64,000 bases of DNA from Blastomussa wellsi (lineage: Eukaryota; Cnidaria; Anthozoa; Scleractinia; Plerogyridae), in the NCBI GenBank assembly GCA_947652115.1, contig OX393572.1:14519362-14583361 (forward strand), read 5' to 3'. A program made the translations under genes and the position numbers. Shown piece by piece: positions 34,001 to 42,852 of this stretch (the stretch's first letter is position 1; every line of letters starts with the position of its first letter). Under the pieces are notes generated by a model. The model was not told the DNA's origin and did not search any database. It saw only the letters and a program-made list of their open reading frames with translations.

Positions 34001-36601
34001 AAGTTCCAAAATTTGAAGGATCTTTGAATTCATGGTTGGAGAAATCGCTAAAGATTGAGTTTTGGCTAGCCTCAGTAGTGTAAGATACACCAAATCCCTA
34101 AGACACAAAATGAAGACTTGAATGTATATGTTGTGGTTTAAATTTATCCTGGGTTTAAAATTTTTTAAACCAGTTTGATGTTGATTTCCCTTTGTTTCAG
34201 AGTATGTTAATCAACACGAGACAATGAGAAATGAAAATCAAACTGGTTTAAAAATTTTTAAACCAAAGACAACATTAAACCACAACATATACAACTGCAA
34301 TGTAAAATTTCTGCTTGACACTGACTTGTGTTAACGTTAGACACAATGTCAACAAAACTTTAAAAACGTTTTGACCAAACAACTTTCGCTCTCTCTGGAG
34401 CATTGTGGTAGGACTTGCAACGTGGATTACAACTCTCGCCACCCAGAGCAGCACAAGTGGTAGGGCACCATCAACGCCAAATTTTGCCGTCCTTCCATAT
34501 GTCAGAGGCATCTCTGTAGTTACAGTATGCACATTTATTTTTCAACACAGAAGAAATCAATGCAAAATACAAAACTTACATGTCTGCGAAGTCTATCAGG
34601 ATGTGGAAACACAATTCTGTGAACACTGTTGGTTGTAGCAGCCAACACGGTAACATTTGTATGAGTTTCAAAAATGTAGACCACTGGTAAAAGAACTCCA
34701 TCCACAAACTGCAGTTCAAGCCGGTTACCAGAGAGATTGAGGTCCAGTGACTCTTCAACGAGCTCCAGTAAATTATCTGTTATTCTCCTAAGTAAAAATT
34801 AAGAAACTGATTTATTTGATATTACAAGAAATAGTAATAGGACTGAGTGGAGTACAATTCAGGGAGTAATCAAGCAAGTAACTTCAAATGTGTGGGTCCA
34901 GAAAATATCCATACCCCCCACCACGGAGAGAATTGAAAATTTTGGAGGGGTGGGGGGTCAAAGGCCCAGGAAATTCCAGAGAGGAGGGGGGCTGTCAATG
35001 AAATTACATTCTCAAACTCATTAATAATTCATCACGTTAAAACAAAGGAAATCAGAACCGTAACCGTGGTTTGGAAATGTGATCTTAATTAGCATAGATT
35101 TTTACGATTTTATTTCTTCGTTTTCACCGTAGTTTTAGTTTCGATTGAGAAGATAGATCAAACACTCGAGACAGTGTTTCATCGGCTATCCAAACACCTC
35201 GAAGTTCATTAAAAATACTCCGCTGCGAGTCGTATTTTCAACTCTCTTCTCGGTGTTTGGATATCCCGATGAAACACTGTCGCTCGTGTTTGATCTATTA
35301 CTTTCCAGATGGTCAAGATCGATGCCGTGCCACCTCATTTCAAAATCGCTTCTTACCTAATCTGCAGACATTGAAATAGTTACCTATGTACCTTTTTGAT
35401 ACACAATCACATATAAATTTTAAACAGGTTTTCTTTCTCTTGAAAGCAAATTGGAAGCAAAATATTGACTTCAATTCTCCACCTAGTTCCGCAAATGTGG
35501 CCGCAATTACACTTGTTACCAGTCTACTGAATGCGACGTTTTGACAGCAATGCACTGGTGACTAGCCTTGTTTGTCTTTTACGTCCGATCAAAAGAAAGT
35601 CATTCTTGTTTGCAAAAAGTTTCATCTTTGATGTTATGATTTCAGGAAAAAATGCAAAATGCTTTTGGAAATTCTGGAGGGGTGGTGGGTTTATTTTTCT
35701 TCCAAAAACATGGAAATGCCAGAGAGGTAGGGTGGGAGGGGGGGTCTTACCTGAAATTCCCTCCATGGTGGGGTATGGATATTTTCTGGAACCACACAGT
35801 TATGAGCATAATTTCCCATGAATCAAATTTCAAGATTTGTAAGTCTTTTAGAACCTCTTGTGTGAACCTCTTTTGTGTTTTGAGAATCTCTTTTGTGTAA
35901 AAAGTAGGAAAACTGCAAGAAAAAACTAATTGTACATGACTGATGTGCAAATGACGCAGGTGTCCAATTACAAGTATCGAATTTGAGGTTGTTCAAATTG
36001 GATACCTGTAATTGGATACCCACATATTCGCCCTCACCAATTATACGACAAATAGCCGTGCGCAGAACCAATCAAAATCGAGAATTTTGTTATAGATATG
36101 CTTGAGGCAAATATGTCGCATGAGTATTCTGCATTTTTGCCATACAGTAATTACTATATAAGGTTATCAAGACATCCCTAGCTACTGATGAAACACCAGA
36201 TAATATAATTAAACACGCTCATATCAACGTGCTTATTTGTTGTTAACATAATTTGTTGTTTGCTGGTACATTTTCAGCTCGGGTTAGCCCATAATGGCTG
36301 GGATTATTTTCGTTAAAAGCATGATTGCGTTCGGTCTGAACTCACGACCTTGGTCAATATTCTCCCATACAGACCTCCTGCTCGGTTAATAAAAGCTAAG
36401 TACAAACCAGAAAATAGATCGATTTCTTGTGACAGAGTCCACGTTTCCACTCTCCCGGTACGCAAATCCTCCTGCAGTGTGGGGCTTGCTGTAATCTTCA
36501 TCTTTTACTGTTGTTGTTGATCCTATCGTCAAATTTGTAACATTTACGTCGGTCTGTCCTCTATGCAGTGAAACTTCTCGGAAGTTCCTACAGGCCGCCA
36601 T
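10100..36601 (-). CDS. nup160: Nuclear pore protein Nup160, 31 coding exons, 3' end not found
   Basis: Spliced translation gives 1,215 codons plus two bases, colinear with animal Nup160 (about 1,430 residues) from the start MAACRNF to the segment ending FEGLAS. Nup160 is a scaffold subunit of the Y (Nup107-160) complex of the nuclear pore, with an N-terminal beta-propeller and a C-terminal helical stack. Diagnostic matches are ESGNVDSVTRNRSIFW (exon 1), EESLDLN (exon 2), VMQRLWTG (exon 4), YDLLYAFHVFRGNYRK (exon 27), MYEHAMRLGQEV (exon 28) and CYLAAMNALRLV with NAWIVKP (exon 29). The ATG at 36601 directly follows an upstream stretch without homology. Nearly all boundaries are GT-AG and phase-consistent. 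The last roughly 200 residues of the family are missing; the final exon seen ends at 10100 with a normal donor, so the gene continues to the left or is truncated. Confidence 0.95.
12040..12190 (-). mobile_element. SINE body fragment
   Basis: The core matches the fuller copy at 12990-13265 (GGCCCATCAGGCCGGAGCT, then CGACAGAGAGTATTTCTACT and CCATCGCAGGGTTACCCCC). It lacks the tRNA-like head. It lies in the nup160 intron between exons 27 and 28. Confidence 0.75.
12293..12325 (-). ncRNA. Hammerhead-ribozyme-like motif in a nup160 intron (copy B)
   Basis: Read on the minus strand: helix I CCA, then CTGATGA, an A, a perfect stem II GGGC-TAT-GCCC, GAAAC, GTC, and helix I TGG. All hammerhead core bases are canonical, unlike the other copies in the window. 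Stem III is AC/GT without a loop, as in the small PLE-associated variants. It lies in the sense direction about 97 bases after the 5' splice site of the intron that follows exon 27. The predicted cut is after the C at 12296. No PLE coding remnant is visible nearby. Confidence 0.62.
12990..13265 (-). mobile_element. tRNA-derived SINE, near full length
   Basis: On the minus strand it begins with a tRNA-like head: an A-box-like TGGCCTAATGGG and a B box GGTTCGAGCC. The head is followed by the shared body (GTGCCTCTCTTCACCC, GGTAACCCTGCGATGGACTA, CCGGCCTGATGGGCCACTAG) and a simple tail of repeated ACCTT. Related copies are at 12040, 13618, 15055, 20280, 53888, 59425 and 62240. Confidence 0.85.
13618..13740 (-). 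mobile_element. Degenerate SINE fragment
   Basis: It retains the body phrase CTGGATAGGATCTGCTAGCC and GCAGGTTACCTCCCC in diverged form. It has no intact tRNA-like head. Confidence 0.5.
14466..14640. repeat. Short inverted-repeat element ending TAGGCGTACAG
   Basis: It starts ATAGGCGTACAGGCC and ends GCCTGTACGCCTATAC, a clear pair of inverted termini around about 145 bases of unrelated DNA. Similar termini (TGTACGCCTATG) occur at about 16620-16845. It lies in the nup160 intron between exons 24 and 25. Confidence 0.65.
15055..15262 (-). mobile_element. tRNA-derived SINE copy
   Basis: On the minus strand, a B box GGTTCGAGCC is followed by the body including AAGACACTTTACTCTCACAG and the CCAGGGGGG/CTCTGTTACTTCATGC end. 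It is directly next to the tetranucleotide-rich minisatellite at 15265. Confidence 0.75.
15265..15655. repeat. Minisatellite of CTGA blocks
   Basis: About a dozen units combine a variable number of CTGA tetranucleotides with TTAAGGATGGACYGACTAA. The array lies in the nup160 intron close to exon 24, about 95 bases on the 3' side of that exon. Confidence 0.9.
16140..16225 (-). repeat. tRNA-like SINE head fragment
   Basis: A weak tRNA-like pattern (TGGTTAGGGTG ... TTGAAGTCCTGCTCTC on the minus strand) is similar to the fragment at 33690-33770. It is too diverged to be a tRNA gene. Confidence 0.4.
16615..16850. repeat. Inverted-terminal repeat element with G/C-rich arms
   Basis: The left arm contains GTGTACGGGCACCC then GGGGGGAGGG; the right arm contains CCCTCCCCCTGCCCCC and ATGTACGCCTATGCAT. 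It is related to 14466-14640 and, by the phrase GGGCACCTTTGGACTG, to 62460. Confidence 0.5.
18126..18400 (+). mobile_element. 3' end of a LINE (non-LTR retrotransposon)
   Basis: A frame ending at about 18386 reads GKKSRGRPKSTWHRTVE, then WRKDVRALCASWHEE and a stop. This is the familiar C-terminus of many metazoan LINE polyproteins (GRPK-TW-RT...LCASWHEE). The rest of the element is missing, as expected from 5' truncation. It lies in the nup160 intron between exons 19 and 20. Confidence 0.75.
18505..18780. repeat. Degenerate minisatellite
   Basis: About seven diverged units of roughly 36-40 bases share the pattern GGGCAATNCCCCTGGGA...CATCCAAGG. It is intronic in nup160 and non-coding. Confidence 0.55.
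20280..20550 (+). mobile_element. Degenerate tRNA-derived SINE
   Basis: It has an A-box-like GGCCTAAGGGTTAGTGCAC, a decayed B box, the phrase GTATAAATGGACAC, and the end CCCCGGCCTGATGAGCCACT, which matches the family at 12990-13265 in reverse orientation. Confidence 0.65.
20552..20888. mobile_element. MITE with TAAAGTGCACC termini
   Basis: The ends TAAAGTGCACCAAACCCC and GGTGTTAGGTGCACTTTA are inverted, and similarity between the arms extends for about 90 bases (CAAAATATTTTTTCGC and so on). It is 337 bp long with no coding capacity. It abuts the SINE at 20280-20550. Confidence 0.8.
21711..21886. mobile_element. Palindromic MITE (AGGACTTT family), uninterrupted copy
   Basis: Long inverted arms: AGGACTTTTTCG, TGTTTACATCGCCTCATC, AAACACTTGGGGGTTT on the left, against their reverse complements on the right (GAGTGTTTAGATGAGGC, TATGTAAACATGG, AAAGTCCTCC). 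The second copy in the window, at 52414-52840, is split by a PLE. Confidence 0.85.
22170..22540. repeat. Interspersed repeat with TTCAAGGAC words
   Basis: It begins AGGGTTCGTACACATTTTCA and has repeated TTCAAG(G/A)AC motifs at both sides, e.g. TTTCAAGGACCTC and GGACTTTCAAGGACTG. This looks like a diverged hAT-type MITE. It is intronic in nup160. Confidence 0.45.
23890..24075 (+). repeat. Interspersed repeat family R (copy 2 of 3)
   Basis: It shares TCTTCTCCATCCT, TTAGTATCACTCCTTTGGTG and TTTTAGGGTAATTTAG with the copy at 56555-56740, and the first part with 12700-12785. The family is unknown and no termini were recognised. Confidence 0.6.
25080..25180 (-). mobile_element. Solo Penelope-element end in a nup160 intron
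   Basis: On the minus strand it carries the hammerhead-like motif, GAATCTCTTTACGGTGGCC, the palindrome ATCAACCCAGTTGAT and AAAACCAAATTATAT, as at 5610-5715. It lies between exons 12 and 13, in the same sense as the gene. Confidence 0.8.
25133..25175 (-). ncRNA. Hammerhead-ribozyme-like motif (copy C)
   Basis: Minus strand: CCGATGA, A, stem II GGGC/GCTC, GAAAC, GTC, AGC. As in copy A, the base after the first C is C instead of U. Helix I is partly decayed (GATC against GAATC). Confidence 0.55.
26267..26641. mobile_element. MITE with TAGGGAG termini, copy 1
   Basis: The left end TAGGGAGTTGTAGCCACG and the right end GTTGCTAAAACTCCCTA are inverted, with CGGCGACGGCAAC / GTTGCCGTTGCCGCC inside the arms. 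A second copy is at 59091-59432 in a villin intron, sharing CATTTCACATTGTTGTTTTG and GAAATGTACAAA. Confidence 0.82.
27806..27999. mobile_element. Palindromic MITE
   Basis: The left arm AATAGACCATTTCCAAGTTC...GAGTCCAAGTGCAAAA and the right arm TTTTGCACTTAGACTCG...GAACTCAGAAATGGCCTATT are inverted repeats of about 60 bases. It is intronic in nup160 (intron 8). Confidence 0.8.
28433..29630. mobile_element. 1.2-kb Mutator-like non-autonomous DNA transposon
   Basis: The insert is flanked by an exact 9-bp duplication CAGCTTACC (28424-28432 and 29631-29639). Terminal inverted repeats of about 85 bases start TAGTCTCCTACGCAGCC on the left and, reverse complemented, TAGCCTCCTACGCAGGC on the right; both run on to CCAACATTCCTTTCC. 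The long inverted repeats with a 9-bp duplication fit Mutator-type elements. Inside the left end, GCCAATCAGATTTTACCAAC is repeated twice (near 28527 and 28583). No transposase frame is present. Confidence 0.82.
31000..31025. repeat. GGTA simple repeat with adjacent element edge
   Basis: Four GTAG units are followed by AAGACTTTATTTGACAAGGG, a common layout for the simple-repeat end of a retroposed element. The element itself was not identified. Confidence 0.4.
31217..31238. repeat. Poly-C tract of 22 bases
   Basis: This is an uninterrupted run of C in a nup160 intron. Its length may be unreliable in the assembly. Confidence 0.9.
31795..31847. repeat. Short palindrome
   Basis: GTATGGGCTTTACAATGGC and GCCATTGTAAATGCCCATAC form near-perfect inverted arms around about 15 bases. 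It is a small foldback element next to nup160 exon 5. Confidence 0.7.
33690..33770 (-). repeat. tRNA-like SINE head fragment
   Basis: Minus strand: GAGGCAGTGTGGTTGAGTGG then TTAGGGTGTATGC and a decayed B-box region. It resembles a tRNA-derived SINE head rather than a functional tRNA. Confidence 0.5.
34125..34291. mobile_element. Palindromic MITE
   Basis: The ends TATATGTTGTGGTTTAA and TTAAACCACAACATATA are inverted, with a second inner pair TTTTTTAAACCAGTTTGAT / ATCAAACTGGTTTAAAAA. It is 167 bp long, in nup160 intron 2. Confidence 0.82.
34890..35800. mobile_element. Inverted-repeat transposon remnant with nested MITE
   Basis: The left arm TGTGGGTCCAGAAAATATCC...CCACCACGGAGAGAATT matches the reverse complement of the right arm ending GGATATTTTCTGGAACCACACA, with G-rich inner parts (GGAGGGGTGGTGGG type) also shared. 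The arms are about 130 bases. The interior holds a second, complete palindromic element at 35154-35297. Confidence 0.7.
35154..35297. mobile_element. Palindromic MITE nested in 34890-35800
   Basis: TAGATCAAACACTCGAGACA, then GTGTTTCATCGGCTATCC and AAACACCTCGAA on the left, mirrored by TTCTCGGTGTTTGGATATCC, CGATGAAACACTGTCGC and TCGTGTTTGATCTA on the right. The arms are about 50 bases with few mismatches. Confidence 0.85.
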
Positions 36602-39600
36602 TTTGGATTTAGCCCGCCATGTGAGTGGACGTTAGTACCCAGTCTTCTCGGTAAACTGAAAATCGGAAGTCGGAAGTCGGACGTTTTCGTTGATCTTCGG
36701 ATCGGGTAGGGCTCGATGAGACCTTCCAAGGGGTAAAAGCGACAAGCGACAAGTCAGCATATGCATGATTACCCTGCTAAAATGCGACAGCGACACAGTA
36801 AACAGTGAAAAACGGCGGTGACATTGGAAAGTTGTGCATTTATGAAAGTGACTCAGAATACAGGAAATTGCATTTCTGCGGGCTAAGATTTTCAAAATTT
36901 TCCCGCGGGAGCTTATACCGCCTCCTAGCAGCGTTCGGCCTTCGCCGCTCACAAATTTTGGTCCCCTGAGCACCATGAAAGTCTGGTTAGCAAAACAGTT
37001 TCTCGCAAAGAAAAGCGACGGGTACAGTTACGTACACTTTAATAAACGACAGCGACATTTTCAGCCGCAGATTAGGCGACATCGGCACAGCTACCCCACT
37101 TGGCACAAGGCCTCCTCGCTACCAACAGTAGAACAAACCACAGGGAGAATGGTACTAGCCCCAGAGCCAATAGAACAGCACTAAGGGCTTGTTTTTATTA
37201 AGGAGAGTTGTCCATACTGAGCTATCCCAGGCGAGAGAATTAATTTCATACATTTCTTTATAAATAGCAGCGAACCGTTTACACGAGAAAACGCAAAGTT
37301 AGCTAGGGAGGCAGCGTAACCCTGGGTGGAGACAAAATTGAACTCAGCAAAGACAACAGTAATGAAGTAGACGAAAGGAACTCGAAGAAAGAACTGAGAG
37401 GAGAAATGAAGATTTGAAAAAGGGTTATCAATCATTATACAGGATCAACTTTGATTCGGTCAGCGGGGATAATGTTTTTGTTTTTGATGACTCGAGGGAA
37501 AGGCTAATCCTACTACCAGGGACAACTCTCCTCCTTACACTATTCTACTATCGACAATAAAAATTTTAATAAATCTGCCATCTTACTTTCTAGTTCTTGG
37601 CAGTAAAAACAAAAACTACCCTAAAAATCATTAAAAAAACTAAATTAGAAAGTCGGCCAATGCAAAGAATTTAAACAGACGTGATACTAGCTGTTCGTAA
37701 AGATAAGAACATGTGATTGTGCGAGTCCACGTTTTTCTTTTCTCAAGTTGATTGAAGGGTTGCATTTGATTTTGAAGCTGAAAAAATAAAAACACGTCTT
37801 TTCATATTAATTGAAACTTAGAATGGCGCAATTAAAAAGGTGTTAGTAACCACAAAGCGTGTTCTAAGTCTGTTTAAATTCGTTCAGATGGCGCTTTTGA
37901 TTCATGTTTGAATTTGTCACGGCGCTTTCACGACCACATGCGAAAGAATCAGCAACGGCGAAATTTCATTCTTTAAACCAGTCATTTTTGTTGAGTTCCG
38001 TTGTCTTGTTACCGGCTTCTTACATTGCTTCAATACTATGAAAGAAACATGCATAAACCCACAGAGATTTTATCTTCGGGGGAGGACGTCGGGATCAAGT
38101 TCCCGAACAACGGCTCCAAGTAATCGAGCTAGCTTCAAGTAACCGAAGACGCAACGTCGGCATGGCGACAGGAGAACGGAACCCATTTTATAATGTAAGT
38201 GGCTTACAAACCATGAAAGTGGCAATTTTAATATAAACTGGAACAAGAAACAAAAGTAAACCTCGCTTTTAAATGGCTTCAAAATTGCAAAAAGAACGTC
38301 AGATCGCACAACTCGCAGAAGTTCTTTGTTTTGATTGTTGCTCGTAAACTTGTCAGAACAAAACTGTCACACGCGCGCACGTACGAACGACAAAGTTCAG
38401 TCTCAAGTGACGTATCTTTTCCATTACCATTAAGCTTTGGAAAAAGGCGTCGTGAAACGTTGAGGAAACTTACCCGTTAATTTCTAAGCTTTAAGGTCAT
38501 CCCCTTTTCTTCCTCCGTTTAGCGTCGCCCCAAATTTTCGCTTTTTCAAAAAAGTGTTAAGAGGAAGGTAATTTGACCCAGTCAAACAATTTTTCCCTTT
38601 TACTCTGAAGTACAGATAGTATTTTAGCCATACAGATTTTCAGTTTTAACTTTCATTTTCGAAAAAACGTGTCACTCTTCCCAAAGAAAGGCTTTCCATT
38701 CGTGTGTGAGAAACGTATGTCAACACAAACTCCTTCACTCGTTGCTGTCCCTGCCATTCGACTCTTTTTGTACCCTTTTTGGGGGAGGGGTGTTTTTTTT
38801 TCCGACTGACCGACCCCCAAAAAGGATGACCTACTCCGTGTCTAGTAACACGTTAAAATGCAACATTGTTTTTCGAACTAAACAAAAGAGGTATAAGGTC
38901 ATTTGTCGTAACATCCATTAAGTGCTCAAATTTGAATTCAATGCTATTCATGAACAACACGGAAAAAATTGTGTTTTTTTACAAACCCATGTTTTCAAGC
39001 TTTCATTCTTTACACGGAGCAACAAAATTAACTTTTTTTTTAAAAACAACAAAGTGCAAGATTCGTGTCTATTCACTCGGCTTTAGTCGGCTCTTTTAAT
39101 GATTATGCAGTAAATTAATGAGTGTCGCTCTTTAAAAAATGCCGTGAATCTGACCTTATAGATTTCTCAACGGGGTTTTCATTTAAACCAACACAAATTT
39201 TGAAAAAAAATATGAAATCCAATTTATAGAAAACAATTATTAAAGTAAGATTTGATGTGATGAAGTATTTTGACATGCGATTCCACCCCCCGCGTTTTAA
39301 AATGGTTTCGAAACTTCATTTCATTGAATTCATCAAATTGTTCGAAAATGTGTTTCCAGCTTGATTAAGTTTTTCAAGAGTAGTGAAGATTCAACTTCTT
39401 CTCTTCCACGAGGAAATTAAAACTAAGCCCCACAAGCTCGTTTATAAACTGCAGTTTACAAAAATACTTTCATTTCTGTGGTGAAACGATGGAACAACCG
39501 CCTCAAGAAATTATTAAAAGTGCAACGTTGCTTCCCATTTATGTAAAATAAAGTTGAAATGAATGCAGTTCAATGATGTTCTTAATGGTCTGCATAAGTT

Positions 39601-40991
39601 AATCTATTCTGTTTTTGTGAATAGCCTGCGCGAAATTGAATCTGTAGGACCAGCTTATTCATGATATTTCAAACAAAAGCAGTCATTTTATCCAGTGAGC
39701 GAATAAAACGATATTTATAGCTCTTTTTCTTTCAGCAGATAAATAGGCTTCTTCTTTCCAAAACGCCTGACAACAGAACAAGTGGAAATTTTTGTGGAAA
39801 ACAAACACATATTGTCTTTTCCAAGCTCGCATCGCGTATAGTTATCGAACGTTTTATGAGGCGTGTTTCAGAGTTACATATTACATTATATAAATATTTA
39901 ATGTTTACAGGCCTGATTTCAGGAAAGGGCCGGGAAAAAACTGCCGGACTCTCGTAATGAATAATGGCAAACGCCTTTTAAAGGCGATTTGTTCAGGGAG
40001 CCGAACTGAATCTCAGCCGGACGAACCTGCCTAAAATTCGCCATGTAATCAGACCCGGCTAACGAATAAAACAACATCCCTTTTAAAAGTCAGTTTTGTA
40101 TTTAATCTACTAAACTCAGGCAAAGTATTTGGCAAAAAAGACTAAATACAACGCATTTAAAAAAAACGCAGAATTTTACACGATTAATATTTTTGTTACT
40201 CTTCTAAATTGTAATGTGATTACGCGCACTCCTTAGTGTATAGCACATTCTAATTTTAAATCGAATTTTCTCCTTGTAAACGCCAATACAAACCGAATAT
40301 TTTGCTTGCTTTTCTTAACAGAAGTGCTTCGGGCTAAACCGTCCGGGGAATTATAGCTCAAAACTAACGTATTATCTGGTAATAATATAATATCGCCCTG
40401 TGTTTTAATTGTGCGAAACTTCGTTAGCAAGGAAATGTGTGTTTGCGTCGATAAAACTACAGTTTACTCCAAGTGCAGTCAAGAAACTCTAGAAAAAATA
40501 TTCACTTTTGTTTTAGACAATCAAACATTGCCAAAGGCATATATTTATTGGCGGTTTCCACCTTTTATTCATTGATCTTTCAATTCCTTCCAGCAGTTGA
40601 AAGTTCGATAAGGACAGATATTAAAAGATAACTTGAATGTTTTCGGCTAATTACAAACGCAAGAATATACGTAAAAGTGGTTGTGTTCTGTGTGATAACT
40701 ATCTACATAAAACTTGGTATATTTATAAACATGAATTCAGCTGGAATGATGCGCATTTTATCACAGGTGGCTTGCGTTTATTTATACAAATACTGCGAAA
40801 GAAGCTTATTTTTACGCCTGTCTATTCGGAATATCTTGTTAAGCTTGTTGATAAATGATGGCTTCTTTTTGAAAACGCTAAACATCTTGTATGGATAACG
40901 TGTTACTTAAGTTATCAGCAATTTAAACTGCGATTTTCTTCATGCGATGAAATTGTGTACGGTCTTGTTTAAAACGCACCCACCGTCCACT
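36602..40991. other. Intergenic region between nup160 and the bHLH gene
   Basis: No gene is recognised on either strand. The first roughly 150 bases upstream of 36601 must contain the nup160 5' UTR and promoter; no TATA box is visible there. The rest is AT-rich sequence with short unrelated frames only. Confidence 0.6.
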
Positions 40992-42665
40992 TCAAATCCG
41001 GGTAGTTGAAATGACCTGAAAACAAAAAGAATAAATATTGAAAGAAAACCTACATAGAAGTGTACAAGTGACTTCAAATGTAAAACATAAATAACTTGTA
41101 GTCAGTATTTCATTCTCTTCAATCCTTTTTCTCTCTGCAATGAAAAGACATCCTATATTTAAAGTTTTATTTCACCCCTTTTCTAAATTAAATAAAACGG
41201 TGTCAATTGCAGGTAGGAAAGTTAAACTGAATAAAACCTACAGTCAATTAATTCGACTGAAATAAAGAGTGCGAAAAATAGCCTTTTGAACCAAAGACTT
41301 ACTTTAACAGTCTCTGTGTATCAACAAAGACGTTTTAAACATCTTTTGCAACGATTCTTCCAGTTAAAAGAAACAAATTAAAGAGCTTAGCTTCTGCTTG
41401 TTGTTCTGTGTAAAGGTGTAAAAGACGTTTTCAAATCCATTTTCAAAGATTTTACAATATGGGCCATTAAGATTCACGGTTTTATTTGAAGTTGGACTTC
41501 TCAATTCACAAATCTATAGACCGGCTTGTAATTTCTGGATCGGTTCTCTTAAAAAGAGGAAGCAATTAAACAATCGTTTGAAAATCGAATTTGGATTTGG
41601 AGAGATCAAGTTTTGGATAAAGAATGCCGAGAAATAAAACTGCCTGGATTCGAGCTGAGTGCAGAATAACTCACGTCACCCTTTAAGAAGTAAAGACGAA
41701 TTGTTTTTAAAGAGTAACGAAAATGTGTTAAAAATTTGTAGGAGATACGATCGGCGCAAGCAAATGTTTTGCAATTCGTATTTTATACATGATTTTTCTC
41801 CTGACAAGGGGAGTGAAACAGCTAAAAATCGTTAAAATTACCGAGAAAGAAACTAGCAATTTAACGGTGTTTTGGTCAAATGCGAGTTAAAATTCAGTTG
41901 GTGTGCGCTTTCCAGTTTTCGACCGTGTTCAAACAGATGTAAAACGGAATTTAAAAGAAGCTTAAAGCCAGTGGAAAGTTGAACTAAAAAGGAACGCGTA
42001 TACGGTGAAAAGTCTAGAAGATTATGAAGTAAATGTATACTACTTACATCAATTGGAAAAGGCGTTTTAAAGTGCTCTGCTTCACTTGAAACTCCGATCA
42101 TGGTCGTATTGCAGGGCACAGATGAAGAGCATGGCTGGTGATGGGTTTTGCGTCTGGGAACGGGCATTCCATTCGGCGGTTCCTCGTTCAAAACCTCGTT
42201 TAGCGCTTTGATGTAATTTATAGCAAGTCGGAGCGTGGTTATCTTAGCCATGTGACCATCTGCAATGTAGCAGGGAAGCGCGTCCCGAAGCGCTTGAAAA
42301 CCGTTGTTTAAAACACGCATTCGGTCGCGCTCCCGTGCGTTCACTAGGAGACGCTTCTTGAGGGAATTTCGCTGCCGCTTGGCTTTTACGGGGGCTGGCG
42401 GCTCCTCTGGTTCGAACCGTGGCGGGGCTGGGATATGAGTAAGTGCTCCTCTCGGGCGTAGATTATAGATACCTTTGGCGAACTCTGAGTCGCTAGCTGA
42501 TTCTCCGGAAAATGTGGTGACATCTGTGAAACAGGCTGCGCTGTTGCCCATCATTGCGTTATCGGGGTAAAATGATGGCGCTTCGTTTACTTGCAAGCTG
42601 TTTGGAACGTTGCTGTTGACGCGCGGAGCGTAGTTAAACTGGTGAGAGTTTGGAGCGGTAAACAT
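40992..42665 (-). CDS. bHLH transcription factor, two exons
   Basis: Exon 1 is 42665-42048 (206 codons, ending FPID at a strong GTAAGT donor). Exon 2 is 41015-40992 after a TTTTCAG acceptor, adding seven codons and a stop. The bHLH domain spans about residues 106-157: basic part NARERDRMRVLNNGFQALR with the E-box-reading glutamate at about residue 112, a loop around CYIADGHM, and helix 2 KITTLRLAINYIKAL. A lysine/arginine-rich stretch (KAKRQRNSLKKR, residues 94-105) is a likely nuclear signal. The domain belongs to group A (Atonal/Mist/TCF21-like tissue-specific factors); I cannot fix the family. The open frame continues past the donor to 41853, but that tail is intron. Exon 2 is less sure than exon 1. 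Confidence 0.85.
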
Positions 42666-42767
42666 GAGTGAGCGTTATATGTTTACAGCTAGCGGGCACC
42701 TGAACAAGGCTGAAATGAAACTGAAGGGTACACCTGAAAGTTGTCCAGTTTACAGTCCTCTTCTCGG

Positions 42768-42775
42768 CTTAAATA
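42768..42775 (-). promoter_or_regulatory. TATA-like box of the bHLH gene
   Basis: TATTTAAG on the minus strand, about 105 bases upstream of the ATG at 42665, a fitting distance for a promoter with a short leader. Confidence 0.45.
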
Positions 42776-42846
42776 CTCTGCCGTAATTATTTTATGCAAC
42801 TTCCTAAAGCCCAATTTCCCTCTGCGCGTAATGTATGTAATTTATT

Positions 42847-42852
42847 CAGCTG
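42847..42852. promoter_or_regulatory. E-box CAGCTG upstream of the bHLH gene
   Basis: A palindromic CAGCTG lies about 75 bases upstream of the TATA-like box. Group A bHLH factors bind this type of site, so auto- or cross-regulation is possible; the evidence is position only. Confidence 0.3.

Larger units (their letters stand above)
24131..36601 (-). other. nup160: nup160 exons 1-14 (beta-propeller half), coordinates
   Basis: Coding exons in transcript order: 36601-36408, 34787-34580, 34097-33881, 32753-32560, 31942-31870, 30988-30900, 30596-30522, 30009-29912, 27662-27569, 27189-27121, 26992-26891, 25853-25749, 25037-24972, 24230-24131. Exon 9 must begin at 27662 (acceptor TTTTAG) and not at the nearer TTAG, because only the former keeps the frame. 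Characteristic words: VFALCRDLKLRIWS (exon 4), GRLYLGLFLY (exon 6), EVFLEHLFYPGRFSNQ (exon 10), LQLQCWSKFYSY (exon 12). The introns hold several transposable-element insertions, the largest at 28433-29630. Confidence 0.9.

Noticed and set aside
41853..42047. Continuation of the bHLH frame for 65 more codons
   Set aside because: A consensus GTAAGT donor ends the exon at 42048; the continued translation has no bHLH-family similarity.
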